DNA from: Capillidium heterosporum
Taxonomy: Eukaryota > Entomophthoromycota > Entomophthoromycetes > Entomophthorales > Capillidiaceae
NCBI GenBank assembly: GCA_016630905.1
Contig: WBMQ01000008.1
Location: 1 to 64,000 of the forward strand
DNA length: 64,000 bases
Direction: 5' to 3'
Shown here: positions 55,389 to 64,000 of the stretch, in pieces
Layout: every line of letters starts with the position of its first letter
Numbering within the stretch: the first letter of the stretch is position 1
The notes under the pieces: model-generated
What the model was told of the DNA's origin: nothing
What the model saw: the letters and a program-made list of their open reading frames with translations, nothing else
The model's database searches: none
Program-made: the position numbers and the translations under genes

Positions 55389-57691
55389 CTATTCGTCCTC
55401 GACGACTTCTTCAAGCTCTTCGACAACTTCCTCGACCCACTCCTCGATCTCCTCCTCATCTTCAGCCAACTGGCTCTCGATAGCACCGTAGAATTTGGAG
55501 TGTTCCTCTTGGAACTCCCTATCAACCTTGAGTCTCCAAGCGTTCCATTCATCGACGAGACGTTTACGGTGAGCCAGTTCGGCAGCCGAGACAGCGTTAC
55601 GCGAGCTAGCATCTTCGTCGTCGAAGCTTTCGCTGTACTTGCTCAAGTTCTGCTTGACCTGTTTCTTGACCTCTTCCGACAGTAGGGATTTGGGGCGAGG
55701 GCGCCACAATAACTGCTTGAAGTGGTCGATGGGTTTCTTGTAGATGCTGGTACCTTTGAAGTCCCAGATATTGAAACCGTTGTCCAAGTTGTGCCTCCAC
55801 GAGGAGGAGCTGGAAATGACGTAGCGACCGGTGGGGTCCCATTCCAATTCGGTGACGCCAAAGTGCTCGGCTGTACCTAGGACGACGGGGGTAGGGGATG
55901 TGTTCTTGGAGTCGGCGTCAAAGTCTACATCCAGGAATTCAATCTCGAAGAAGCTCTGGCTGCGGAAAGTGGACATGGCCAGGTGACGACCCTTGGGGGA
56001 CCAGGTCAGGTGGTTGACCGTCTTCTTGTCAAAGGTGGCAATGTGCTTAAAGTGGTCCTTGGGGGCCTGCTTCTTGATACTCTTGCTGATTTCACGAACG
56101 TAGAAGCTGACGTTGGTGCGGATGGTCGGTGGAGCGGCGCCAGGTGCGGTGGGGCCAGCTGGGGGAGTGTCAGAGGTGGTGATGATGGCGAACCTCTCCA
56201 ACTTGGCGTTCTCCCAGGCGAACTGCAGAATGTTGTCCTTTAACTCGATGACCTCAACGGGGATATCCTTCTCACGAACTCGGAACATCTCCAGATTGGA
56301 GAAGGTGGATTTCTTGGATTTGGTGAATCGGTTGACGCGGACGGCCAAAACATTGCCAAACTGATGCCAGTAGAATTTACAGTCGTTGACATTGAACAAA
56401 TTCTTAGTACGTAAGATCTCCTTGGAGGGGACAGAGATCAAGGTGACACGGGCAGGGTTGTTTCCAATCTCGGGGACCCAGTAGGCAATCATATCTTCAG
56501 GCTTCTTGATGGGCTTTCCGGCTTCACCCTTCTTTTCCTTATGACCCTTGGGAGCAGGGGCCCATTCAAAGTCTACAATACCATCAACCTTGATAGACTT
56601 TTTATCCAAAAGACCCATTTCAGGAGCGTGGTAGATGGAAAGCTGCTGACCAGGAACAACACGGGCAAAGTACTTCTCACTGGGGGACCATTTGAAGATA
56701 GGCCAGCTGAATTTGCTAGCCTGGTCGGCAGTCTTTGCGACGGTGTTGGGGAAAGAGCGTAGCAACAGACCAGTCTTGACATCCCAAATACAGATCTGAT
56801 GACCCTCATGTTCCTCAGAGAAGGGAGAAACAGCACCAGGAGCAGCACCAGATCCAGCGACAATAGGTTCGTTGGACCAGGAGACAAGGTAGCGTTCATT
56901 TGGCGAGTAATCAATGTACTTGACTCCAGGGTGGACGAAACGAATAATCTTGTTCCAACTAGCACCACCCCACAGGGCAATGCCCTGTCTATGGAGACTG
57001 GTAAGATAGGTGCCTTGAGGCGACCATTGTACGTAGGTTTCAGTCCAAAGCTAATGCGTTTAGCTAGATTAAAAAGAAATATTTACCTTGCGAGAGAAGA
57101 CATGTTCGGGAGCATCGCTACGGTTGTTCCAGTTAATGCTGGTGGTGTCGCCAATCAAGGTGACAAACTGATCTCTAGCCAAAGGATCGGCTAAATAGCC
57201 CAACAAATGCTCTCTTTCAGTGTATTCTTCAATTTCTGGCTCTACGTACTCGGAAGGTAAATTGCTGTAGTGTTCAATATCGCTGAATTTGTTGACTACC
57301 AGAGTGTGCTTCTTATCGAAAGCGTAGCCGTTGGCTGACTTTACGGCTGAGCTGGCCTGGGCATTTGTTTCATATTCTAGAAATAGAACCCTAGATTCAT
57401 TAATGATTTATGTAAAATTGAATCTTACCCAGTTGTCATGCTCTTTCCATCAGCATTTTCTTGAGGCATGAATAAAGACTCGGGTTTTATCTTACCAAAC
57501 TGAGTGAAGATCTTCTGTACAACTTTGAGCAGCTTTTCAATCTTGGTATCGTCAACTTTAGGTAATCCATCAACAACAATCAAGCTATCTAAAGTATCGT
57601 CGAATGGCACGTGATATTTCTCAATCAGGTCGGAAAAGTCCAAGTCCTTTTCTGTCTCTGGAAGCTTCTTTGCATTCAAAGTTCCTGGCAT
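55389..57691 (-). CDS. Eukaryotic translation initiation factor 3 subunit B (eIF3b/Prt1)
   Basis: Three exons on the minus strand, 57429-57691, 57087-57390 and 55389-57050 (2229 nt, 742 aa). The ATG at 57691 (MPGTLNAKKLPETEKDLDFS) is chosen; the frame extends further only to a TTG. An N-terminal RRM (SLIVVDGLPKVDDTKIEKLL, then VLFLEYETNAQASSAVKSAN) anchors eIF3a/j. A long WD-type beta-propeller follows, with the family landmarks FVTLIGDTTSINWNNRSDAP, VQWSPQGTYLTSLHRQGIAL, VKYIDYSPNERYLVSWSNEP, HLTWSPKGRHLAMSTFRSQS and ELEWDPTGRYVISSSSSWRH. An acidic C-terminal helix ends it (EEEIEEWVEEVVEELEEVVE). It is a core scaffold of the eIF3 complex on the 40S ribosome, and length fits yeast Prt1. No frame break occurs here, unlike in several neighbours. 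Confidence 0.97.
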
Positions 57692-58717
57692 CGTAACTAC
57701 TTTACTTTGTGGAGGGTTAGTATGGGTACCTGCTACTCTTTTTACACTGGCAAAAGTCAAAAGATTTTTTTAATAAGCTTTGGTTGAAATATTGCGTGGA
57801 AAAAGAGCCAATCATAATAGCTTTAGGAATCAGTTTAGAAAATCAAGATTTGCTAAAATGGAAACATGAGTTGAAGATAAAGATTTATTGAAGAGTCTGA
57901 GCTGTTGAGTATAAAGATTTAAATAGATCCTTGGTCCATGTTGAAATGAGTAGTTAGATAGACTGATGGTTATAATAGCTTTACAGTGCATCAAGTAAAT
58001 TATTTACATTTTAAACTACAAATTTAGTGTTTTGCAATAAATAATTGCTAGAAATCAATTATATAATAGTAAATATAGATAATGAGAAGATCGTTATTAG
58101 AGATATTTCTTTATTATTCATTCTCGACATCTTTAATATTTATATTTTTTGTTTACACATCTTTGTCAGCCTTTACTGTTCCAATGCACTGTAGTTTCGC
58201 AAAGCTTAAAATAACAATAGCATTTTATCTATTTATTTTTATAGTACCTGCAGTTTGTAAATTATATTTGATAAGGTCACGTTTTAAACTTTTATTATAC
58301 TTTATATATCTTTTGAAATAGAGTGCTTTTCGCTAATGTACAGTGTTCATTCTGAAAATAGTTAAGCAGATACCGTTCAAGGGTATAAATTTGAATGAAC
58401 CTATTTTTATAGACATACATTCTAACAGTATTTTGAAGATGCATACAAATATACTTCCTGAAACGCCTTTCTATCTACCTATAATAATGCTAATTAAAAA
58501 GCTAGTTCAGAAAGATAGGCAATAGCTTTCAAACGCCTGATTACTCACATTGTAATAATCGAATTATAAAAGTTGGAATATGATAATCAAAACGGATAAA
58601 GTAACATTGAAAATATCTTCATTGGTATTAAACTACTTTATGCCTACATAGTTTGCATTTAACATTAGACAACCTTAACTTCAATCCTTATTTATTAGCA
58701 ATATACGTATACCTCAT
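57692..58717. other. Intergenic region (1 kb)
   Basis: An ATG frame at 58082-58321 encodes a hydrophobic 79-aa peptide, but its composition is that of AT-rich spacer. Not called as a gene. Confidence 0.4.
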
Positions 58718-59599
58718 CTACTTCCAACTACCCAAGAAGGCATGGAACACATAGGACAGCCTATGTTCCTTAGGTTTAGCTCGGAATATAGTCCAAGTGT
58801 TGAATGAAGTAGGAGGTAAAATTAGGACGTCGTCGATAAGGACTGGCTCATCCAAACCTTGCAGTCGCCTCCAGTTACAGAACTCGTGCATACACAAGTA
58901 CTCCAGGATAGCTTCAGACCAGATAGTGGGCCCAGTCAAATCATGTACGCTAACCTCCTTCAACTCGGCGTCGCTCATCTTATCGTACTTGGAAACGATT
59001 GTGTTGATAACATGGTGGAGTAATTTGTGTCCCTTGGAGCAAGCTACTGTCCACTGAATAAACTGCATTTGAACCTCTTCAAAGTAAGGGATTCTTTTGT
59101 TGGAGGCATCGAATTCCACACCGACTATACATTTGATGCTGGTATCTTTGAACCCACCATCCCAGCTGGAAATTGGCTTCAGACATTCGGTATCTAAGTC
59201 AGAGTAGACACCACCCTTACCGTAGACTATGAGGTATCGAAATAGGTCAGCACGCATGACGTTCTGGGGTAGCCTCTTATACAGTGGTAGGATGTCGGGG
59301 AACCGTTCCTTGACGTAAGCTTCGCATTCAGTGTCGTTCATGAGCTTGTAATTGTAACCTTCATTCAACTTCATCCAGGTTGCCTCCAAGTCGGGTCGTG
59401 GCGTGTTGTAGTCCTTCCAAGTCTGAAAGATATTTTTTTCGAGAGACAGCTGTCCCTTGCTATCTTTGTTTGTGCTCCTGTAAGTTTTCGATAGATGCTT
59501 CCCTATAAATGGTCGGTTGTAGAGCCTCTCCAATATAAATATTATAAAGGGTATCAAAATTAGTATCAGTAAGATCGCTATGTTTTGTCTATATCGCAT
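58718..59599 (-). CDS. Golgi glycosyltransferase, family GT32 (Och1/DXD type)
   Basis: 293 aa, single exon, ATG at 59599. Type II membrane topology: short basic start, then one hydrophobic anchor (residues 7-23, IAILLILILIPFIIFIL), then a lumenal catalytic domain. The domain shows IFQTWKDY (start of the GT32 fold), a RADLFRYLIVYGKGGVYSDL stretch and the DXD motif DLD at 134-136, which binds the metal and nucleotide sugar. LTGPTIWSEAILEYL and YVFHAFLGSWK follow, typical of GT32 C-termini. It probably transfers mannose (GDP-mannose donor) to N-glycans or glycolipids in the Golgi. The exact acceptor cannot be told. Confidence 0.92.
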   Translation of the reverse strand: MRYRQNIAILLILILIPFIIFILERLYNRPFIGKHLSKTYRSTNKDSKGQLSLEKNIFQTWKDYNTPRPDLEATWMKLNEGYNYKLMNDTECEAYVKERFPDILPLYKRLPQNVMRADLFRYLIVYGKGGVYSDLDTECLKPISSWDGGFKDTSIKCIVGVEFDASNKRIPYFEEVQMQFIQWTVACSKGHKLLHHVINTIVSKYDKMSDAELKEVSVHDLTGPTIWSEAILEYLCMHEFCNWRRLQGLDEPVLIDDVLILPPTSFNTWTIFRAKPKEHRLSYVFHAFLGSWK

Positions 59600-60672
59600 C
59601 GTTGTTGTTTGTAGGTAGTATAAAAATTTAAAAAGTGTTGCTGGAAGCTAGATGGTAAAATCTCTTGACACCACTTCAAAGTAAGTGGTTGCAAGTGTAG
59701 AGTATAAACTATTCTTATTGAATTATTAATTCGAGGCAGTTATTCCCTAAAGGAGATTGTCTCCAATTAACCCTAAAGCCCAACTTCTTGGCTTGGTTCA
59801 CTTGCTATCATTCTACTTTGTGGACAGGATCTTACATACAAATACTTGGTCTTTGCAATTCTCAGTTATCTCAGGTCTTCGTTTTAAAGAACTATGTAGC
59901 TATATGTATTGAAATCCACAATGCCAGATTCTCCGTCAAGCATAAATAGTTTGGAATTTTGGGTTTAAAGAAACAAATAGCCTATTATTCTAGGAAGAAT
60001 AGATAGTTTAATCAATTTGTATGTAAAAGTTTAAATGAAGTTTCGGACTGGTATTGTAGATTTCAAGCCATATTGCCTTCAAAGACATGTAGGGCCTATT
60101 GATAAGCCACCTGTTTGTAGCGATTCTCTCTGGAAGCATAAGTTTTAGTTAAGAAACAATTATGCCTTGCACCCAGAAATATATACTACCGGATCTCTAC
60201 TACCGGATCTCTATCCTCCGATATCCCAGTATCCGATAGAAACTCAAGCTATCATCTGTTCTGCTATATTTGGCAAAATTGTACAGCTGAGTTTGTTATA
60301 CCATACTCATCTTTTCAGAACAGATTAAAAGTCCATTTCAATATAGCTTTGGTCAAAAGAAAACGCTACAAGTAGTATACAATTTAGTTTATATAAAGTT
60401 GCCAGTTTTTTACAATTAAACCTGCGATAAATTGCTCATATTATCAGAACAGAATAACCTAAAACTGAAGTGTTTTTTCCTGACCAATGTAGTAAATAAA
60501 ACGAACTTCAATCCCAGATTATTTCATTTGGATTTGAGCTTGAATGAGTGAACTAAGATATAACAGCATGTATTCGAACATCGATATACTAAAACAATTG
60601 ATACGTATAGATAGCTTTTCAGCTTGAAAATTCTATAAAATCAGTGAACTAGAAGCATATTTACTTGATCAA
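59600..60672. other. Intergenic region (1 kb)
   Basis: No gene seen. Holds the short direct repeat at 60184-60214 (separate entry). Confidence 0.45.
60184..60214. repeat. Short tandem direct repeat
   Basis: The 15-nt unit CTACTACCGGATCTC occurs as one full copy preceded by a nearly complete copy, followed by a degenerate third (CTATCCTCCGATATC). It lies in spacer DNA and may be simple slippage. Confidence 0.5.
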
Positions 60673-62772
60673 GTGATGGGGAATTTCGATAGTAGCAACA
60701 ACATTGAACTTCAGCTAAACGAATCGAAAAATAAGAAGCTGAGAAGGAAGCCAAAGGTAAGTGCCCCGACGATCAACTCAACTACTGAAAATCTCGACAA
60801 GAATTCAAAGATAATACAACTGTCAATGAATCCCTCATCGAGAAAATGGGCTCTTAAAGATGATACTATTGAGATCAATTACAACAAAAGTACATTCAAT
60901 CTAGTCAAAGCCAAAACCAAAGATAAATTGAAAAAGCTCCTTGGCAACATCTCCCTAGTTTCTAAAGGTACCGGATATATATCCCTTTACATCTCCAATT
61001 CTAAATTCAACCTGAAAACCAAAATCCACTATTTCAAGGTTGACATCCAGATGGAATTCAAAGAAGGAGCTTTGAAGTGGCAGTTGAAATATTCCGTCAT
61101 AAATTGGTTTTGTAGAGGAGTAGAGTGTATTTTATTTAATCCTATAATTAAACTATTGGAGTTGGAATGTACTCGACCTATACTTGCCCTCGATCTAATT
61201 CATACTGAGCTAATTTCTTACCTCAATCCAATTGACTCTGGTTCAAATGTAATATTATAAAAGGTTTATGTTGACTCGCTCAAGAACTCTGAAGGTTTTT
61301 CCAGCTATCATAATAAGTGGTACTCGGTCGAATTGAATATGGCCGAGATGATTTATAGATCACAAATACATCCTCAGGCTATTAAATGAGAGGGAACAAT
61401 TTTCATAGAAGAGATTATCAGTAAGTGGGTGAAAGTTTTTTTCCTTATCAATGCAAATATATATATATATTAAATACAACTAATTAATTTTAAAGCTAAA
61501 TATGTGAACCCAGCCTAACCATCTTCCCTAGCATCCTCATCAACATTAAAATATTCTTCTGAATCTTATGGGTTGCTTTCAACAGGCATATTGGATATTT
61601 CAACTGAAGCAAAGAGTTCAAACTGTTATGGAGCTAAAACACCCTTGATTTACCTAAAGACACCATAAACTTCTAGAGATACCTCATTTTTCAACCCAAG
61701 CTTCCCAATCGGCTACGATGAAGATTATTTGATGATCCATCTCAAGTTAGTCACTAAAAGGAAGTTGGTATCAACTTTCAATACAAACCACCATCATTAC
61801 AGTTTAGATCCTGACTATATATATATGATGGCACCCATACCTAATGAGCCTCTCTCCAACTACCAACCTACCTCCGAATATAAGAACAGCTGATGCCAGT
61901 ACTTCAAGGTAGGCAGCCCTTTGGATACTGAGGATTCAAGCACTAACTGCTGGAAGAAGTGTGGTAACGTTAAAAACTTCCCAGCCGCCCAACGCTATCT
62001 CAATAAAGATCAGCTTAAGCCATTTTCCCAAACCATTCTAAAGCTATTTCAACAAACGTCCATCTCCTGGCTGATTTGATGGTAACTGAACTAGCCAACA
62101 ATTTTACACAAGTAGGTAGTCATGGTACGGTAAAATAACCTATATAAAGTATCTAATAAAGTCCCTAGCATATTTGTAAAGGAGCGTATTCCCGGTAATG
62201 AACTGATTTATGACTGATAGCCATCTCGTATACAACTGCTACAATGAAGTGCAAATAAGCACCAAGGATAAACAATTTATCGGGTTAGCTTTGATGGAAT
62301 TTTTAATTGAAAAGTGGAATCAGATTCTCGAACATTACTATAATCCAACTTCTCAAGTACTAGATATCAGCGATGAGAGTCCACTTCATGATGGGAGTTC
62401 TACTCCAGGTATTTTATAGATCGTAACCAATTCCAAATTCACCCATTCTTTTATTTATTCCCCTGCTCAAACTAAACAAAAAGCATATAAGCTGAAGACA
62501 CACTAATACCTTTTGAACTAATTCCAAGAGCCAAACTGAACAAGTTGCTAATCGGAGTCAAGGATAAAAATAGCCCTCTTTCCATATTCCTGTATATAAC
62601 TAAACTGGTCACCAGTATATATTATATAAATCTCCTAACCTTCACCTACTTCAAAGCTGGCATCAAGATGAGCTACTTTGAACGCTGCAACAAGAATCTT
62701 GAAGGCTGTACCTTAACCAAAAGAAAGATCATCAAGAGACATCTACACTACAGCAATCTGAAAGCTTGTTAA
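60673..62772 (+). pseudogene. Decayed gene region, family not recognised
   Basis: A first frame of about 195 codons (60676-61260) begins MGNFDSSNNIELQLNESKNK and has a folded-domain composition (GTGYISLYISNSKFNLKTKI, FKVDIQMEFKEGALKWQLKY). Further coding-like segments follow in the same order, interrupted by stops and frame changes: KNSEGFSSYHNKWYSVELNM near 61280, WKKCGNVKNFPAAQRYLNKD near 61950, FLIEKWNQILEHYYNPTSQV near 62300, and PRAKLNKLLIGVKDKNSPLS near 62525. Some gaps could be introns, but at least one in-frame stop (TGA after QIHPQAIK, about 61387) has no splice sites around it. Either a pseudogene of a protein of about 600 aa or a fast-evolving gene that I have mis-spliced. Confidence 0.4.
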
Positions 62773-63946
62773 GCACTACGCTACCTTCCAGCTCCAATTG
62801 TTCTTGAAGTTAATCAACATCAATCTAAAGAGATTTAAATTCAACCTGTCTACGCTTGTAATACAGCTTTAACCTATATACTTACCTACATCTACTTTAA
62901 ATCGAGTGTTTAGGTTATGATTTGGCTACCAATCATAACAACTGAGTGGTTTTGATAACCGACCAAGTCTACACTATGCTAACGAAAATTTTATAACCAT
63001 GTTCGACTGACACAGTGAATGCTGATCCGATACCAGTAGGAAACTATTAGTTAGCATAGCAGATTGTTGGAATAAACTTTTACATTTACTTAAATAAATT
63101 GAGATGCTTGGATTTTTAGTAGTGTTTTATCAGTGATTCTTAGATACTATGTATGTTTAGATATATTGAAAATTTGTATAATATTCATGTGCACGTTTTA
63201 TCTAGTATTGTGTCCTTTGAAAAGGGTAGCTTTAGTAGGTGCATGAGCTAGCTGCCCACTTAGTACCAAGTATAAGCAGTACTCTGGTTTCAAGGCATAA
63301 GGTATTAAGTATATTGACTTTAGAGTTGTTTTTAAAAGGATAAGATGTTCATAGGCGAAGATAATTGCCATTTGGATTTCTCGTTCGATTTCCTATAGCA
63401 TCACTATATCGCAAAAAAGACTCTAATTAAATCTATATAAGCTACAATCGATTCTTGAAATCTTTTAAAAGCTAGTGAAGCGAAAGGGCTTACGACTTCA
63501 TCTTCAATTCCTTCTGTACAGGTATGATCGCATGCAGCGACAGATTATCAATCTACATTTGCTGATGAAACCTTGATTCAAACTCTAGTTATGCAGCTTT
63601 GAGACCAAATTATACAAACAAGGGATAGCTTTTGAAGTGTGAACAGAAATAAAGGAAGTCAAATCCTTAATAAATTAGATAATTTGTTCAAATTTGGTGC
63701 TTTTAGTCAGCTTTCATCCAACGACAGTCTGTAAAATAGAAGCAACGTCACTCATGACATACACATTTGTGGAGATTCAAAAGCTTGTGATCAAGATTGA
63801 TGAAAATTAGTTGATTATCTTGGATTGGTCAACAGATTCTATATTTTTGGAAACGTATAAAGGGGCAAAGTGCTGCCAATTTGTCACCTTTTATACAAAC
63901 TTCAGTGAAAGGCCAATTCAACCATATATTTTAAACGCGAGGTAAC
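62773..63946. other. Intergenic region (1.2 kb)
   Basis: No coding features. Its right end holds the promoter of the flavoprotein gene. Confidence 0.45.
63856..63863 (+). promoter_or_regulatory. TATA box of the right-edge flavoprotein gene
   Basis: TATAAAGG 91 nt before the ATG at 63947, with a GATTGG (reverse CCAAT) about 30 nt further upstream. Confidence 0.45.
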
Positions 63947-64000
63947 ATGTCAATTAGTAACCAAATAATAGTCGTCGGCGGTGGTCTCGCCGGATTATCA
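63947..64000 (+). CDS. FAD-dependent oxidoreductase, 5' end only (fumarate reductase-like)
   Basis: The first 18 codons only (MSISNQIIVVGGGLAGLS); the gene runs off the right edge. The beta-strand plus GGGLAG turn is the Rossmann dinucleotide-binding GxGxxG that opens FAD flavoproteins. The exact wording VVGGGLAGLS is characteristic of soluble fumarate reductase/flavocytochrome c type enzymes (Osm1 family), but other FAD_binding_2 enzymes begin alike, so the substrate is undecided. Confidence 0.65.
   Translation, partial: MSISNQIIVVGGGLAGLS

Noticed and set aside
58082..58321. 79-aa hydrophobic ATG frame
   Set aside because: Hydrophobicity follows from AT-rich spacer (Phe/Leu/Ile/Tyr codons); no family, no promoter.
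61455..61475. TA dinucleotide run
   Set aside because: Ordinary microsatellite in AT-rich DNA.
1..64000. Biosynthetic gene cluster or mobile-element island
   Set aside because: The single P450, lipase and transporter are far apart, with no backbone synthase, transposase, reverse transcriptase or long terminal repeats visible.

Overview
This window reads as nuclear DNA from a filamentous, early-diverging fungus, most likely one of the Entomophthoromycotina (a Conidiobolus-like organism). The evidence is: short GT-AG introns (mostly 37-84 nt) with a CTAAC-type branch site just before the acceptor; AT-rich spacers; TATA boxes 35-90 nt before several ATGs; the standard genetic code; a myosin-motor/DEK_C chitin synthase; and an F-box/LRR family in several states of decay. 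The genus is inference. I saw no rRNA, tRNA, CRISPR array or intact transposon.

Layout. 0-11 kb: a secreted protein cut by the left edge, a five-exon DOMON/cytochrome b561 redox protein, a microsomal cytochrome P450, a tandem-repeat metallothionein and a multi-exon membrane protein (UPF0658-like). 11.9-17.6 kb: a chitin synthase of about 1870 codons. 18-24 kb: two intact F-box/LRR genes and one broken paralog. 26-30 kb: a secreted class 3 lipase and an eight-exon choline-transporter-like protein. 30-33.4 kb: spacer with gene relics. 33.5-41.9 kb: nuclear cap-binding protein CBP20, a head-to-head pair of DUF4804-like proteins and a secreted S41-type peptidase. 42-46 kb: a frameshifted F-box paralog and a GLUT-like sugar transporter. 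47.8-52.2 kb: a divergent pair of small secreted Gly/Leu-rich proteins, a secreted coiled-coil protein and a G-patch/zinc-finger protein. 53-60 kb: a glycine-rich RRM protein with a 5'UTR intron, translation factor eIF3b and a GT32 glycosyltransferase. 60.6-62.8 kb: a decayed gene. 63.9 kb: the first 18 codons of a flavoprotein running off the right edge.

The genes do not form an operon or an obvious biosynthetic cluster. Housekeeping RNA and translation genes (CBP20, eIF3b, RRM, G-patch) are interspersed with secreted or surface-acting functions (lipase, S41 peptidase, chitin synthase, small secreted proteins) and with redox and metal-handling genes (P450, DOMON-b561, metallothionein).

Two things stand out. 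First, three otherwise well-preserved conserved genes (metallothionein, chitin synthase, sugar transporter) each carry a reading-frame shift in the same direction (+1). Up to three more genes show a +1 step that could instead be very small or unusual introns. Second, the divergent small secreted pair at 47.9-49.3 kb and the divergent DUF4804-like pair at 35.4-38.5 kb look like lineage-specific gene families without a clear described role.
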